Part shown: piece by piece, positions 33,457-41,155 of the stretch | How positions within the stretch are numbered: the first letter of the stretch is position 1 | How the letters are laid out: each line of letters opens with the position of its first letter | Assembly: GCA_028287745.1 (NCBI GenBank) | Contig: JAQBPB010000007.1 | Span: forward strand, 62,001 to 126,000 | DNA length: 64,000 bases | Direction: 5' to 3' | Source: Chloroflexota bacterium | GTDB lineage: Bacteria > Chloroflexota > Chloroflexia > Chloroheliales > Chloroheliaceae | Notes under the pieces: model-generated | What the model saw: the letters and a program-made list of their open reading frames with translations, nothing else | What the model was told of the DNA's origin: nothing | Databases searched by the model: none | Position numbers and translations under genes: made by a program

Positions 33457-35508
33457 TTAACGGGCCCGGCCGCGCCTGCCTTTGGCCGCGACCAGCGGCG
33501 CTTCAAATTCCAGGACGGTACCCTCTTTTGTAACGAAAACCTCAAATAAAGAGGGCCGCACCACTGCCAGGCGGGGCAAGCGCCCCAGCAAAGCCTCTAT
33601 TTGTCCGGCCACCAGTTCCAAACCGCTCTCCAGCAGGGCCGCTTCGGCCTCTTCCAGGGTCAAGCGGTCGGGAACTTCCAGTGCCTGGTGCAAAGCGGTC
33701 CCGGCCCGTGCCAGGTAATCGGGTGTACACAACCCGTAAGCGTCAATATAGTCGGCGGTCAGGCTTAACTTTTGCAAAGCGCTCAACAGTTCATTCTTAT
33801 TATAAAGGCCAAGCACTTCCAGAAGCTTGTCTTCCGCCACAAAGCCGCGCCGGGCGCGTAATTCTTCCAGGCCGGTCTGGTTGGCCCCGGCCTGGGCCAG
33901 TCGGCCCGCCCGGTCATCAAACTTCTGTTGCAGCAAATTGACGACCTCGGTCGCCCGTAAGGTCTGCTTGAAGTAAATAGCCGGGAAAGGCATTTCGCGG
34001 TGTTCGCCGTTGGCGTCCTCGTCAAAGCTGGCTTTGAGTTCCTGGGCCAGGGCCAGCACAATCTGATGGCCGCCCTGAGCCTTAAGTTTGTCCAGCTTTT
34101 CTAATTTCCGGATGCGGTAATCGGGCGTCCAGAAACCGATTATTTCCAACCAGACCTTCAGGTTGCCCCGGTAAAAGGCAAAGTCCGGAATATACAGCAG
34201 GTTCTGGCCCGGCAGGACCAGGGCTTCCGGTTCGCGCTGTATCTGCCACCCTGCGGTGTAACCTTCCCGGACCAGGGCGCTAAATTCCTCATAAAAGCGG
34301 GCTTCCAGCGAGCTATCAAACTCCTTGCGGTCGGCTTCTTTTTGTTTGTAGTAGGCCGCCTGGTCGAAAGGCCGGGCCTGCACTTCATAAGTGGCCGGGG
34401 CTTCCCTGAGCGTACTCACACTACCCGTTTCCAGTCCCTTAGCTATCCCAAATTCAGGGGATATGTCTTGTAACTCGGCCGGGGCTTCCGCCGGGGCCAA
34501 ATGCTGGCCTACCGCCGCCACGTCAAACGAATAAGCTTTATCCCGCAAATGGACCAGCGCGGTTATGGACCGGACATTGTTTTCCAGACCGTTAAACTGA
34601 GGAATTTCATTAGTGACTTTTGCCGCCCTGGCCTTACCCTTCGGGGCGGTATCCACGGGGGCAGCGGCCTGGGCCAGGCGGCGGGCCAACGCCAAAACCG
34701 TAAAGGTCAACGCGGCCAGGCTTTCCCCGTGTCTGGTGGGCGCGCCAAAAGCCTGGGCCGGACCGTATAATCGGACCTGAATTTCGCCTGACGAATTAAA
34801 GTCCAGGTCGTAGGGAATGCGCAGTTCCTTGGAAAGAAAGCCGATACGCTTGATCAGGGACGCCGGAAGGGTCGTCCCAAAACCAAAGACCACTTCACTA
34901 CAGTTATAGAGCAAAGTTTCCACCGCCATGCGGTTATAGCGCCGCACCACCTCGGCGGCCCCCGGCCTACGGTAGGTCTGGCCGTCCTGCCGGGTACGCA
35001 GCTTTAACAGGGCATTTTCTTCGGTGTCCAGGTAGAGTAGTTCTTCCACCAGGCCCGGTTCAAGGCCCAACCCGGCCGAAAAAAGTTCCAGGGCTTCCGG
35101 CCGCTCTCGGCCGTCCACGAAACCGGAGCGGGGCGCGGCGCTAACGTAATCGTACATCGCCAGGCGCAAAGCCGAGGGGTTGCCCAGGCCCATTTCGTCC
35201 AGGTTTTCGAAATCTTCCCGGCCCAGGCGCTCGGCAAAAGTCTCGCTCTCCCAGGTATAGAAATTATGCATGGCCGAAATAAGGCCGCGCGCCAGCTTGA
35301 AGTCCCCACCGGCCCGCTCGATCAAATACTGCTCGGAAAAATCGCGCTGGCGTTTAGCGTGCTGTTCCAGGTCGGAAAAGTAACGGCAGAAGTCCCCGGC
35401 CAGCTCGCGTTCTTCGGGCGACTCGATCAGGAGAGGCGTGACCCGCCGCTTTTTATCTTTACGGGCGGTCGAAGTTGTCTTTCTTAAATCGTCTACTGAT
35501 AAAGGCAT
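33457..35508 (-). CDS. Bax1-like nuclease (DUF790), XPB partner
   Basis: The 683-residue protein has the DUF790 nuclease core 'LYIPDFAFYRGNLKVWLEII' followed by GFWTPDYRIRKLEKL. This is a PD-(D/E)xK-like site with D442 and E455, and the 'FYEEFSALV' helix lies upstream. In archaea Bax1 binds XPB and makes the 3' cut of a bubble substrate. At 683 residues it is longer than archaeal Bax1, with a long N-terminal region (1-380) and a C-terminal winged-helix-like tail (510-670). It lies 2 bases downstream of the XPB gene, so the pair is an operon. Confidence 0.83.
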   Translation of the reverse strand: MPLSVDDLRKTTSTARKDKKRRVTPLLIESPEERELAGDFCRYFSDLEQHAKRQRDFSEQYLIERAGGDFKLARGLISAMHNFYTWESETFAERLGREDFENLDEMGLGNPSALRLAMYDYVSAAPRSGFVDGRERPEALELFSAGLGLEPGLVEELLYLDTEENALLKLRTRQDGQTYRRPGAAEVVRRYNRMAVETLLYNCSEVVFGFGTTLPASLIKRIGFLSKELRIPYDLDFNSSGEIQVRLYGPAQAFGAPTRHGESLAALTFTVLALARRLAQAAAPVDTAPKGKARAAKVTNEIPQFNGLENNVRSITALVHLRDKAYSFDVAAVGQHLAPAEAPAELQDISPEFGIAKGLETGSVSTLREAPATYEVQARPFDQAAYYKQKEADRKEFDSSLEARFYEEFSALVREGYTAGWQIQREPEALVLPGQNLLYIPDFAFYRGNLKVWLEIIGFWTPDYRIRKLEKLDKLKAQGGHQIVLALAQELKASFDEDANGEHREMPFPAIYFKQTLRATEVVNLLQQKFDDRAGRLAQAGANQTGLEELRARRGFVAEDKLLEVLGLYNKNELLSALQKLSLTADYIDAYGLCTPDYLARAGTALHQALEVPDRLTLEEAEAALLESGLELVAGQIEALLGRLPRLAVVRPSLFEVFVTKEGTVLEFEAPLVAAKGRRGRAR

Positions 35509-35510
35509 AT

Positions 35511-37004
35511 TTAACTCGTCTTTTTATGGGTGCCCTGGCGGCGCCGTTTGGCGGCGTTTACTTCGCCGGTTTCGTCGCTAATAAGTTCGTATAAAATGGC
35601 CTGGCTGGCCTTTGGTCGCAGCACCCGGCCCAAGCGCTGGATATACTCACGGCTGGTGGCATTGCCGCTGATAACCAGGGCGATATTGGCGTCCGGCACG
35701 TCAACCCCCTCGTTCAGCACCCGGCCGCTGACCAGCTTGGTATACTGGCCCGACCTGAACCGCTCCAGGATTAGCTTGCGCTCGTCGGCGCGGGTCTTGT
35801 AGGTAATCGAGGGAATGAAAAAGCGGCGGTTGACTTCATCTACCACGCTGTTAAACTCGCTGAAAATAATCACCTTGTCGTCGCGGTGCTGGTTCAAAAG
35901 GGTTTCCAGCACTTCCAACTTGGCCCCGGCATTAAGCGACAACTGGCGGGCCTTCTGGTGGGCCAGCAGGGCCGCCCTGGCCTGGGGGTCGCGCCCGCTG
36001 CGGTAGATCAACTCCTGGTAAAGATTGGCTCCGCCACTAAAGCGCGCATAACCGCCCCGGGCAAAGCGCTGCTTATTCAGGTACTTGCGGTAGACCTCCA
36101 TCAGTTTATCGTATTCGTACCGCTCTTCCTCCGAGAGCGCCACCATAATCTTTTGCTCTTTGTAAGAGGCCAGGAATTTCTGCCGGGTCAGTTCGTGGGG
36201 CATCCGGCGGTAGATTTCCGGCCCGATGAGGTGGTCCAGTAACAAGTGGCGATTGTCGGCCCGTTCCGGTGTCGCGCTCAGGCCCAGCCGTTTAGTGGCC
36301 CAGGCTCCTTCGGCGGCGGCCTGGTAGCTTTCGGCGGGCAGGTGATGAGCCTCATCAAAGACCAGCAGGGCGAACCGGCCCAGGTGGCGAGTATGAATAA
36401 TGGCGCTGTCGTAAGTTATGATAGTTAAAGGCTTCAGGTCGTGGCGGCCGCCGCCAAAGACACCGATCATTTCTTTGTCGGCCAGGCCGAAAAATTGGGC
36501 CAGGGCGGTCTGCCACTGCAGCAGCAGGTCAATCGTGGGTACGATCACCAGGGTCGCCAGTTTTAAGCGGGCAATCGCCAGGGCGGCCACAAAAGTTTTC
36601 CCGGCCCCGGTCGGCAGGACCACCACGCCCTGGCCCCCGGCTTTGGTCCAGGCTTCGACCGCTTCGGTCTGGTAGGGCCGGGCGGCCAGGCTTATTTTCG
36701 GCTCAAAGTCCAGTTGCGGTTCAGGGTCGAAATCCAGTTTTAAGTTGGCGTAGTGGTCCTTCTCAACCTCCGCCATGAGCCAGGTTTGCAGCAAGGTAAA
36801 ATGTACCGGCAGGCAGCGCAAAATCTGGCGCTTTTCATCCACGATAAACTCGATTTGCGGAAAGGCTCCATGGATTTCCCGGTAAAAGTCCATAAATGGA
36901 CCGGCCGGGGAACCGGGCAACCCCACCCGCAAGACCAGGTCGTTTCCCCAGATTGCCAGGCTTACTTCACTTTTCTCTGTATTTTTAAGGTTTACTTTTT
37001 TCAT
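35511..37004 (-). CDS. XPB/Rad25-like superfamily 2 DNA helicase
   Basis: The 497-residue protein has an N-terminal damage-recognition-like region and Walker A PTGAGKT (131-137). DEAHH (217-221), SATPER (243-248), a thumb-like insert at about 275-350 and motif VI 'REYIQRLGRVLRPK' follow. XPB opens DNA in nucleotide excision repair or transcription. The position of the XPB RED motif reads RAD (248-250) here. With Bax1 immediately downstream it forms an XPB-Bax1 operon as in many archaea. There is no strong ribosome site before the ATG. Confidence 0.9.
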   Translation of the reverse strand: MKKVNLKNTEKSEVSLAIWGNDLVLRVGLPGSPAGPFMDFYREIHGAFPQIEFIVDEKRQILRCLPVHFTLLQTWLMAEVEKDHYANLKLDFDPEPQLDFEPKISLAARPYQTEAVEAWTKAGGQGVVVLPTGAGKTFVAALAIARLKLATLVIVPTIDLLLQWQTALAQFFGLADKEMIGVFGGGRHDLKPLTIITYDSAIIHTRHLGRFALLVFDEAHHLPAESYQAAAEGAWATKRLGLSATPERADNRHLLLDHLIGPEIYRRMPHELTRQKFLASYKEQKIMVALSEEERYEYDKLMEVYRKYLNKQRFARGGYARFSGGANLYQELIYRSGRDPQARAALLAHQKARQLSLNAGAKLEVLETLLNQHRDDKVIIFSEFNSVVDEVNRRFFIPSITYKTRADERKLILERFRSGQYTKLVSGRVLNEGVDVPDANIALVISGNATSREYIQRLGRVLRPKASQAILYELISDETGEVNAAKRRRQGTHKKTS

Positions 37005-37023
37005 TGAGCTTAATTATATTTTC

Positions 37024-37040
37024 GCCCGGTGCAACCGGGC
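37024..37040. other. hairpin upstream of XPB gene
   Basis: GCCCGGT / ACCGGGC is a 7-bp perfect stem with a 3-base loop, 20 bases upstream of the XPB start on the minus strand. It could lie in the 5' leader. The remaining bases to 37252 show no ORF and no recognisable riboswitch. Confidence 0.4.
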
Positions 37041-37252
37041 CAACTTCAGGTGTTATAAAAGGTTAAATCCCAGGAAGGCAAAAGCGCGGTAATCCGGTCT
37101 TTCAGCATCCGCCTCATTACATTATCGCATTATGCCAGGAGAAGAGCCACCGCAAAAAGGCTGAACTCATAGCCGGTGCTAAATAACCGGCTGGCCGGGA
37201 AAATGTTTAGCTTAATCCGTCATAATTTTCATCAGTAAGTTGTTAAACCTAT

Positions 37253-37280
37253 TGACAGGAGCAAATTAAGTGCTAAAATA
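37253..37280 (+). promoter_or_regulatory. sigma70-type promoter for the marR gene
   Basis: TTGACA (37253-37258), a 16-base spacer and TAAAAT (37275-37280) precede the MarR start by about 68 bases. Confidence 0.65.
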
Positions 37281-37287
37281 ATACTAC

Positions 37288-37322
37288 CAGAATGAAAATA
37301 TTCCAGTGTGGGAATTTCTGGG
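37288..37322. promoter_or_regulatory. candidate MarR operator dyads
   Basis: ATTCC (37301-37305) and GGAAT (37312-37316) form an inverted pair with a 6-base gap, flanked by CCAGAA (37288-37293) and TTCTGG (37317-37322). It covers the transcription start predicted from the promoter, so it is a natural autorepressor site. Confidence 0.4.
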
Positions 37323-37347
37323 ATTGTTTATAAAAAGGGTGATAAAG

Positions 37348-37860
37348 ATGGCAGGCGTCAAGCCTTTAGACCAGGAACAGATCCTGAACGTACGGGACTT
37401 CATAATGTTCCTTGGTGAAAAGTTTAAGAGAAGTACTGAAGATTTCGAAGGTTTCAGCAAGTGCTCCATTCAAGAAATAATTGTCTTGAAGATTTTAGCT
37501 AACCAGGGCTCTATCATGGTTAAAGACATTGCTTGCCGTTTAACCGGCATCAGCATGAGTAGCCTGACCAGGATCCTGGACCACCTGGAGGAAAACGAGT
37601 ACATCGAGCGAAAATTGAATAAAGAGGACCGCCGGAGCTTTGTGATTGCATTGTCTCCCAAAGGCAGTAAATTAGCTGAGTCCTACCAGAACAAATTTGA
37701 AGTGATGGCCGAAGGCATGCTGGAAGCCCTGACCCCTGCCGAAAGGCTGATCCTGGTCGAACTCTATACCAAAGTCCGGTCTAAATTAGGTGATGAGGAA
37801 ATCTGTCTTTCCAAAGCGCCTAAAAGCTCTAATGAAACCGCGGAAGAACTTAAAGTTTAA
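37348..37860 (+). CDS. MarR-family transcriptional regulator
   Basis: The 170-residue protein has a winged helix-turn-helix: 'SIQEIIVLKILANQGSIMVK', 'CRLTGISMSSLTRILDHLEE' and a wing 'IERKLNKEDRRSFVIALSPK'. MarR proteins respond to small phenolic or oxidant ligands. I start at ATG 37348 with AAAGGG at 37334-37339. A longer frame from GTG 37306 lacks such a site. The target is probably itself and the adjacent PadR gene or a distant gene. Confidence 0.88.
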   Translation: MAGVKPLDQEQILNVRDFIMFLGEKFKRSTEDFEGFSKCSIQEIIVLKILANQGSIMVKDIACRLTGISMSSLTRILDHLEENEYIERKLNKEDRRSFVIALSPKGSKLAESYQNKFEVMAEGMLEALTPAERLILVELYTKVRSKLGDEEICLSKAPKSSNETAEELKV

Positions 37861-37955
37861 GATATTTTTTTAATCAAAAATTAGTTTCAAGTTGGTAATA
37901 TATACATTCTGCAATATTATTGTAACGGAACGATACAATATAAGGGAGGTTTGCA

Positions 37956-38381
37956 ATGAAAAAAATTGAAGAGATGTTTCAGATTGTAGAACGGATCGCG
38001 GCGAAACGGCCCCGCCACAGCAGCCCAATCTTTCTACCGCGCCAGGTGCCGGAATTAGCCGTCCTGACCCTACTGGAAACGACCCCCCTTTCAGGTGACC
38101 TGGTTATCCGGCGGCTGACACCGATAAATCGCTACGCTTCAGCTTACGGCGTCAGCTACAAGCTGCTCCACGACCTCGAAGGTGCCGGAGTTTTGAGAGT
38201 AGAACTGGATAAAAACACCCGGCGGCGCACCTACCACCTGACCGAAACAGGCCAGAAACGGTTGCAAGAACTCAGGAATATTTATGCCAGGGCAACCGAA
38301 AAAGATTGGCAAATTGATATTAACTTCAATCTGAAAAATCTACTCAACCCGGTCCCGGCCTATAACGAGCAAGTTGCTTAA
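37956..38381 (+). CDS. PadR-family transcriptional regulator
   Basis: The 141-residue protein has the PadR winged helix: 'LAVLTLLETTPLSGDLVIRR', 'YGVSYKLLHDLEGAGVLRVE' and 'RRRTYHLTETGQKRLQELRN'. PadR regulators usually repress efflux or detoxification genes. GGGAGG lies 6 bases before the ATG, and a TACAAT -10-like sequence lies upstream near 37935. It is separate from the MarR gene by 95 bases. The terminator at 38439-38479 follows. Confidence 0.85.
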   Translation: MKKIEEMFQIVERIAAKRPRHSSPIFLPRQVPELAVLTLLETTPLSGDLVIRRLTPINRYASAYGVSYKLLHDLEGAGVLRVELDKNTRRRTYHLTETGQKRLQELRNIYARATEKDWQIDINFNLKNLLNPVPAYNEQVA

Positions 38382-38438
38382 CCTCCCTGCGGGCCAACCA
38401 GTTAAACTTCGTACCTGGATTTCGGTACTTAGATAAAG

Positions 38439-38486
38439 AAAACCGCCGCGAAACTCAGATTGAGTTTCGCGGCGGTTTTTAATTTC
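38439..38486. terminator. bidirectional terminator, PadR / aconitase-family gene
   Basis: AAAACCGCCGCGAAACTCA and TGAGTTTCGCGGCGGTTTT form a 19-bp perfect stem with a 3-base loop. A further T-run follows on the plus strand and A-rich sequence precedes. Confidence 0.92.
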
Positions 38487-38540
38487 ATACCGTCTCCCTC
38501 GGGGGATACCAATGCCTGGTTTGTAACGCCGAATAAAGGT

Positions 38541-40502
38541 TTAAACCAGGCTTTCCTGAATCCTGGCCTGAATCAAGGTTTCAAAGCCGCCAAAAATAAC
38601 CAGTTCCTGGGCTACCTGCCCTAGCGGTGAGAAGCTGTACTGCTGGCCGTCCCAATAGATTTCCGACTTCTCGAAATCCACCGTCACTTCAAGGCCGGTC
38701 CGGATAGTCGGGGCGGTTTGCCCGGCGTAGTTTTGCTTGAACGATCTGACCAGTTCCGGACATTCCAGCACGATATAGCCGTTGTTAAAAGCATTGCGCT
38801 TGAAAATCTGGGAGTATGACCCGGCAATCACCAGCTGGATGCCCCGGTATTTAAGGGCCGTGGCCGCCTGCTCGCGGGACGACCCGGTGCCGAAGTTCCA
38901 GCCGCCGACCAGGATATCACCTTCCTGGGCGATTTTCTGGAACTCAGGGTCATAGTTCAGCATGGCGACTTTAGCCATCTGCTCCGGCGGAACGTTATCC
39001 CGGTAAGTGTACTCTTTACCGTAAATGGCATCGGTGTTCATATTATCTTTGGGGGCGAAAAGCAAGCCGCCTTTTAGCTGGCGCGGAAAGCCGGGCAAAA
39101 TCTCGACCACCGGGGCGGTTCCAGCCTGGGCCGGGTTTTCCACCAGGTTGTAAATCGAGTTATTGAGGTCCAGACCGGCCAGTTCCTGGGGCCCGGTAAT
39201 CCTTCCGGCAATAGCCGAAGCGGCCACTACCGCCGGGCTGGACAGGTAAACACTGGCCTGGGGCGAACCCATGCGGCCCTTAAAGTTGCGGTTGGTCGCC
39301 GAAATCCCGACCTCTCCCGCTTCCAGCAAACCTTCACCCAGCCCGATGCAGGGACCGCAACCGGGCGGCAAAGTGACTGCCCCGGCTTCAACCAGGATAT
39401 CCCAGTATCCCAGTTCGCGGGCCTGGGCCTCAATCTCGGAAGAAGCCGCCGCCAGGTAGAAATTCACGTCCGGCGCGATTTTGCGGCCCTGCATCACTTC
39501 GGCGGCATCCCGGATGTCATCCAACCGGCCGTTGACGCAGCTTAAAAGATACGCCTTATCAATTTTTACTTCCTTCTGCTGCATCTGGCGCAAAGGGACC
39601 ATTGTTTTTACTTCGTTCGGCCCGGCTACCGAAGGTGTCACCAGGCCCAGGTCCAGCTTGATTTCCTTGGCGTAATAAGCGTCAGGGTCAGCCGAAGGCA
39701 CGGTCCGGTCGAATTCCGCGACCAGTTCCGGGGTAATTCGGGGATTGGCGTCACCGCGCCGGGCGAAGTGGGCCGCCCGCTGCAGCAAGTAATTCCTCAA
39801 TACGGCGTCATACGGGAAAAGCCCGACCAGCGCGCCCCACTCGGTCGTCATATTGGCAATGGTCATGCGCTGCGAAATAGACAGGTTGGCGACCCCTTCG
39901 CCGGTAAACTCCACCGCGCAGTTCAGTACTTCGTCATTGTTATAAATGCCTATTAGGGTCAGGATGACATCTTTGCCGCTGACGCCGGGAGCCAGCTTGC
40001 CAGTCAGGGTTACTTTAACCACATCCGGCACCTGCCACCAGGTCTGGCCGGTGGCCCAGATAGCCGCCGCATCCGTCCGCACTACCGAAGTGCCAACCGC
40101 GCCCATAGCGCCGTAAAGGTTGGAATGCGAGTCTGACCCGACCACCAGCGTGCCGGGCAATACAAAACCTTCTTCCGTAATCACCTGGTGGGCGATGCCG
40201 CGCCGGGCCGGAAAGAAAGCCAGCCCGTGTTTTTTAGCAAAAGCTTCGATTTTGGCATATTTAGCCAGGTTTTCGGCGTCCAAATTCTGGACATCATGAT
40301 CCAGGGCGAACACCGGCTGGGAGGGGTCAAAAATCCTGGTAGCACCCATGCTGGCGAATTTTGGTATAACCGCCCCGGTGTTATCGTGGGTCATCACATG
40401 CCGGGGTTTGACCGATACAAAGTCTTGCGCCCGGACGCGCTGACCGGGCTTCAGGCCAACCGTATAACCTTCTACAATTTTCTCAACCAGAGTTTGGGAC
40501 AC
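38541..40502 (-). CDS. aconitase-family hydratase, homoaconitase-like, large and small domains fused
   Basis: The 653-residue protein has the aconitase iron-sulfur motifs 'YLLSCVNGRLDDIRDAAEVM' and PPGCGPCIGLGEG, and the swivel domain ('VGGWNFGTGSSREQAATAL') fused at the C-terminus. The sequences 'AIWATGQTWWQVPDV' and 'NMTTEWGALVGLFPYD' are the pattern I associate with fungal-type homoaconitase (Lys4) rather than with LeuC or AcnA. It would hydrate or dehydrate a tricarboxylic acid such as homocitrate or citrate. No lysine-pathway gene is adjacent. The start is GTG 40502 with AGGAG upstream. Confidence 0.8.
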   Translation of the reverse strand: MSQTLVEKIVEGYTVGLKPGQRVRAQDFVSVKPRHVMTHDNTGAVIPKFASMGATRIFDPSQPVFALDHDVQNLDAENLAKYAKIEAFAKKHGLAFFPARRGIAHQVITEEGFVLPGTLVVGSDSHSNLYGAMGAVGTSVVRTDAAAIWATGQTWWQVPDVVKVTLTGKLAPGVSGKDVILTLIGIYNNDEVLNCAVEFTGEGVANLSISQRMTIANMTTEWGALVGLFPYDAVLRNYLLQRAAHFARRGDANPRITPELVAEFDRTVPSADPDAYYAKEIKLDLGLVTPSVAGPNEVKTMVPLRQMQQKEVKIDKAYLLSCVNGRLDDIRDAAEVMQGRKIAPDVNFYLAAASSEIEAQARELGYWDILVEAGAVTLPPGCGPCIGLGEGLLEAGEVGISATNRNFKGRMGSPQASVYLSSPAVVAASAIAGRITGPQELAGLDLNNSIYNLVENPAQAGTAPVVEILPGFPRQLKGGLLFAPKDNMNTDAIYGKEYTYRDNVPPEQMAKVAMLNYDPEFQKIAQEGDILVGGWNFGTGSSREQAATALKYRGIQLVIAGSYSQIFKRNAFNNGYIVLECPELVRSFKQNYAGQTAPTIRTGLEVTVDFEKSEIYWDGQQYSFSPLGQVAQELVIFGGFETLIQARIQESLV

Positions 40503-40558
40503 AATAATCTCCTGCTAGTTTGAATAAATTTTATTATATTATAAGTATCGAATTAAAA

Positions 40559-41137
40559 TCAGGCAAAAAGCTCGGACCATTTACCTTTTTGGATTTCTTC
40601 TATAAAGTTTGAAAGAATGTATGCCGTAGCGCCCCAGATAACCACCTGCTGGAAGTTATAAAAAACCACCTGGCGCGGCTTACCCTGGATTATCCATTCC
40701 TCGTAACGCCGGTTGGCCGGGTCAAGCAGTATATGTAAAGGAATTTCGAGGATCTCGGCTACCTCGAAGCCGTCCGAAATATATTCAAGCGGGGCGGCCG
40801 GGTCCACCGGGACCCCCACAAAAGGCGTTATCAAAAAGTTACTGACCACAGTATCTACCGGCGGCAGCGGCCCCAGTACTCGCAAGCTTTCGGTTGGGAT
40901 ACCCAGCTCTTCAAAGGTTTCGCGCAAAGCGGTCACTTCCAGGGTCCCATCTTCCGGCTGAAAGCTGCCGCCGGGGAAACTGACCTGGCCCTTATGGGTA
41001 TGGACCTTTTCGGAGCGGCGCATGAAAATCAGGTGCGGTTCTTGCCGGGGACCCAGGGGCCGGATAAGCAATAACACCGCCGCTGGCCTGCGTGAGAACT
41101 GCGGTGACGGTAAATCTTTGGTTGGTTCGATTGCCAT
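40559..41137 (-). CDS. Nudix hydrolase, CoA-pyrophosphatase type
   Basis: The 192-residue protein has 'THKGQVSFPGGSFQPEDGTL', the extended NudL/PCD1 signature, then the Nudix box 'ALRETFEELGI'. Enzymes of this class cleave CoA and acyl-CoA to phosphopantetheine and 3',5'-ADP. An LLxxVxxx-type prefix is absent, but the UPF0035-like 'KGQVSFPGG' is clear. The gene runs just downstream of the USP-fusion gene (18-base gap), so the two may be co-transcribed. Confidence 0.87.
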   Translation of the reverse strand: MAIEPTKDLPSPQFSRRPAAVLLLIRPLGPRQEPHLIFMRRSEKVHTHKGQVSFPGGSFQPEDGTLEVTALRETFEELGIPTESLRVLGPLPPVDTVVSNFLITPFVGVPVDPAAPLEYISDGFEVAEILEIPLHILLDPANRRYEEWIIQGKPRQVVFYNFQQVVIWGATAYILSNFIEEIQKGKWSELFA

Positions 41138-41155
41138 GTTAAACCTTAGTAGAAC

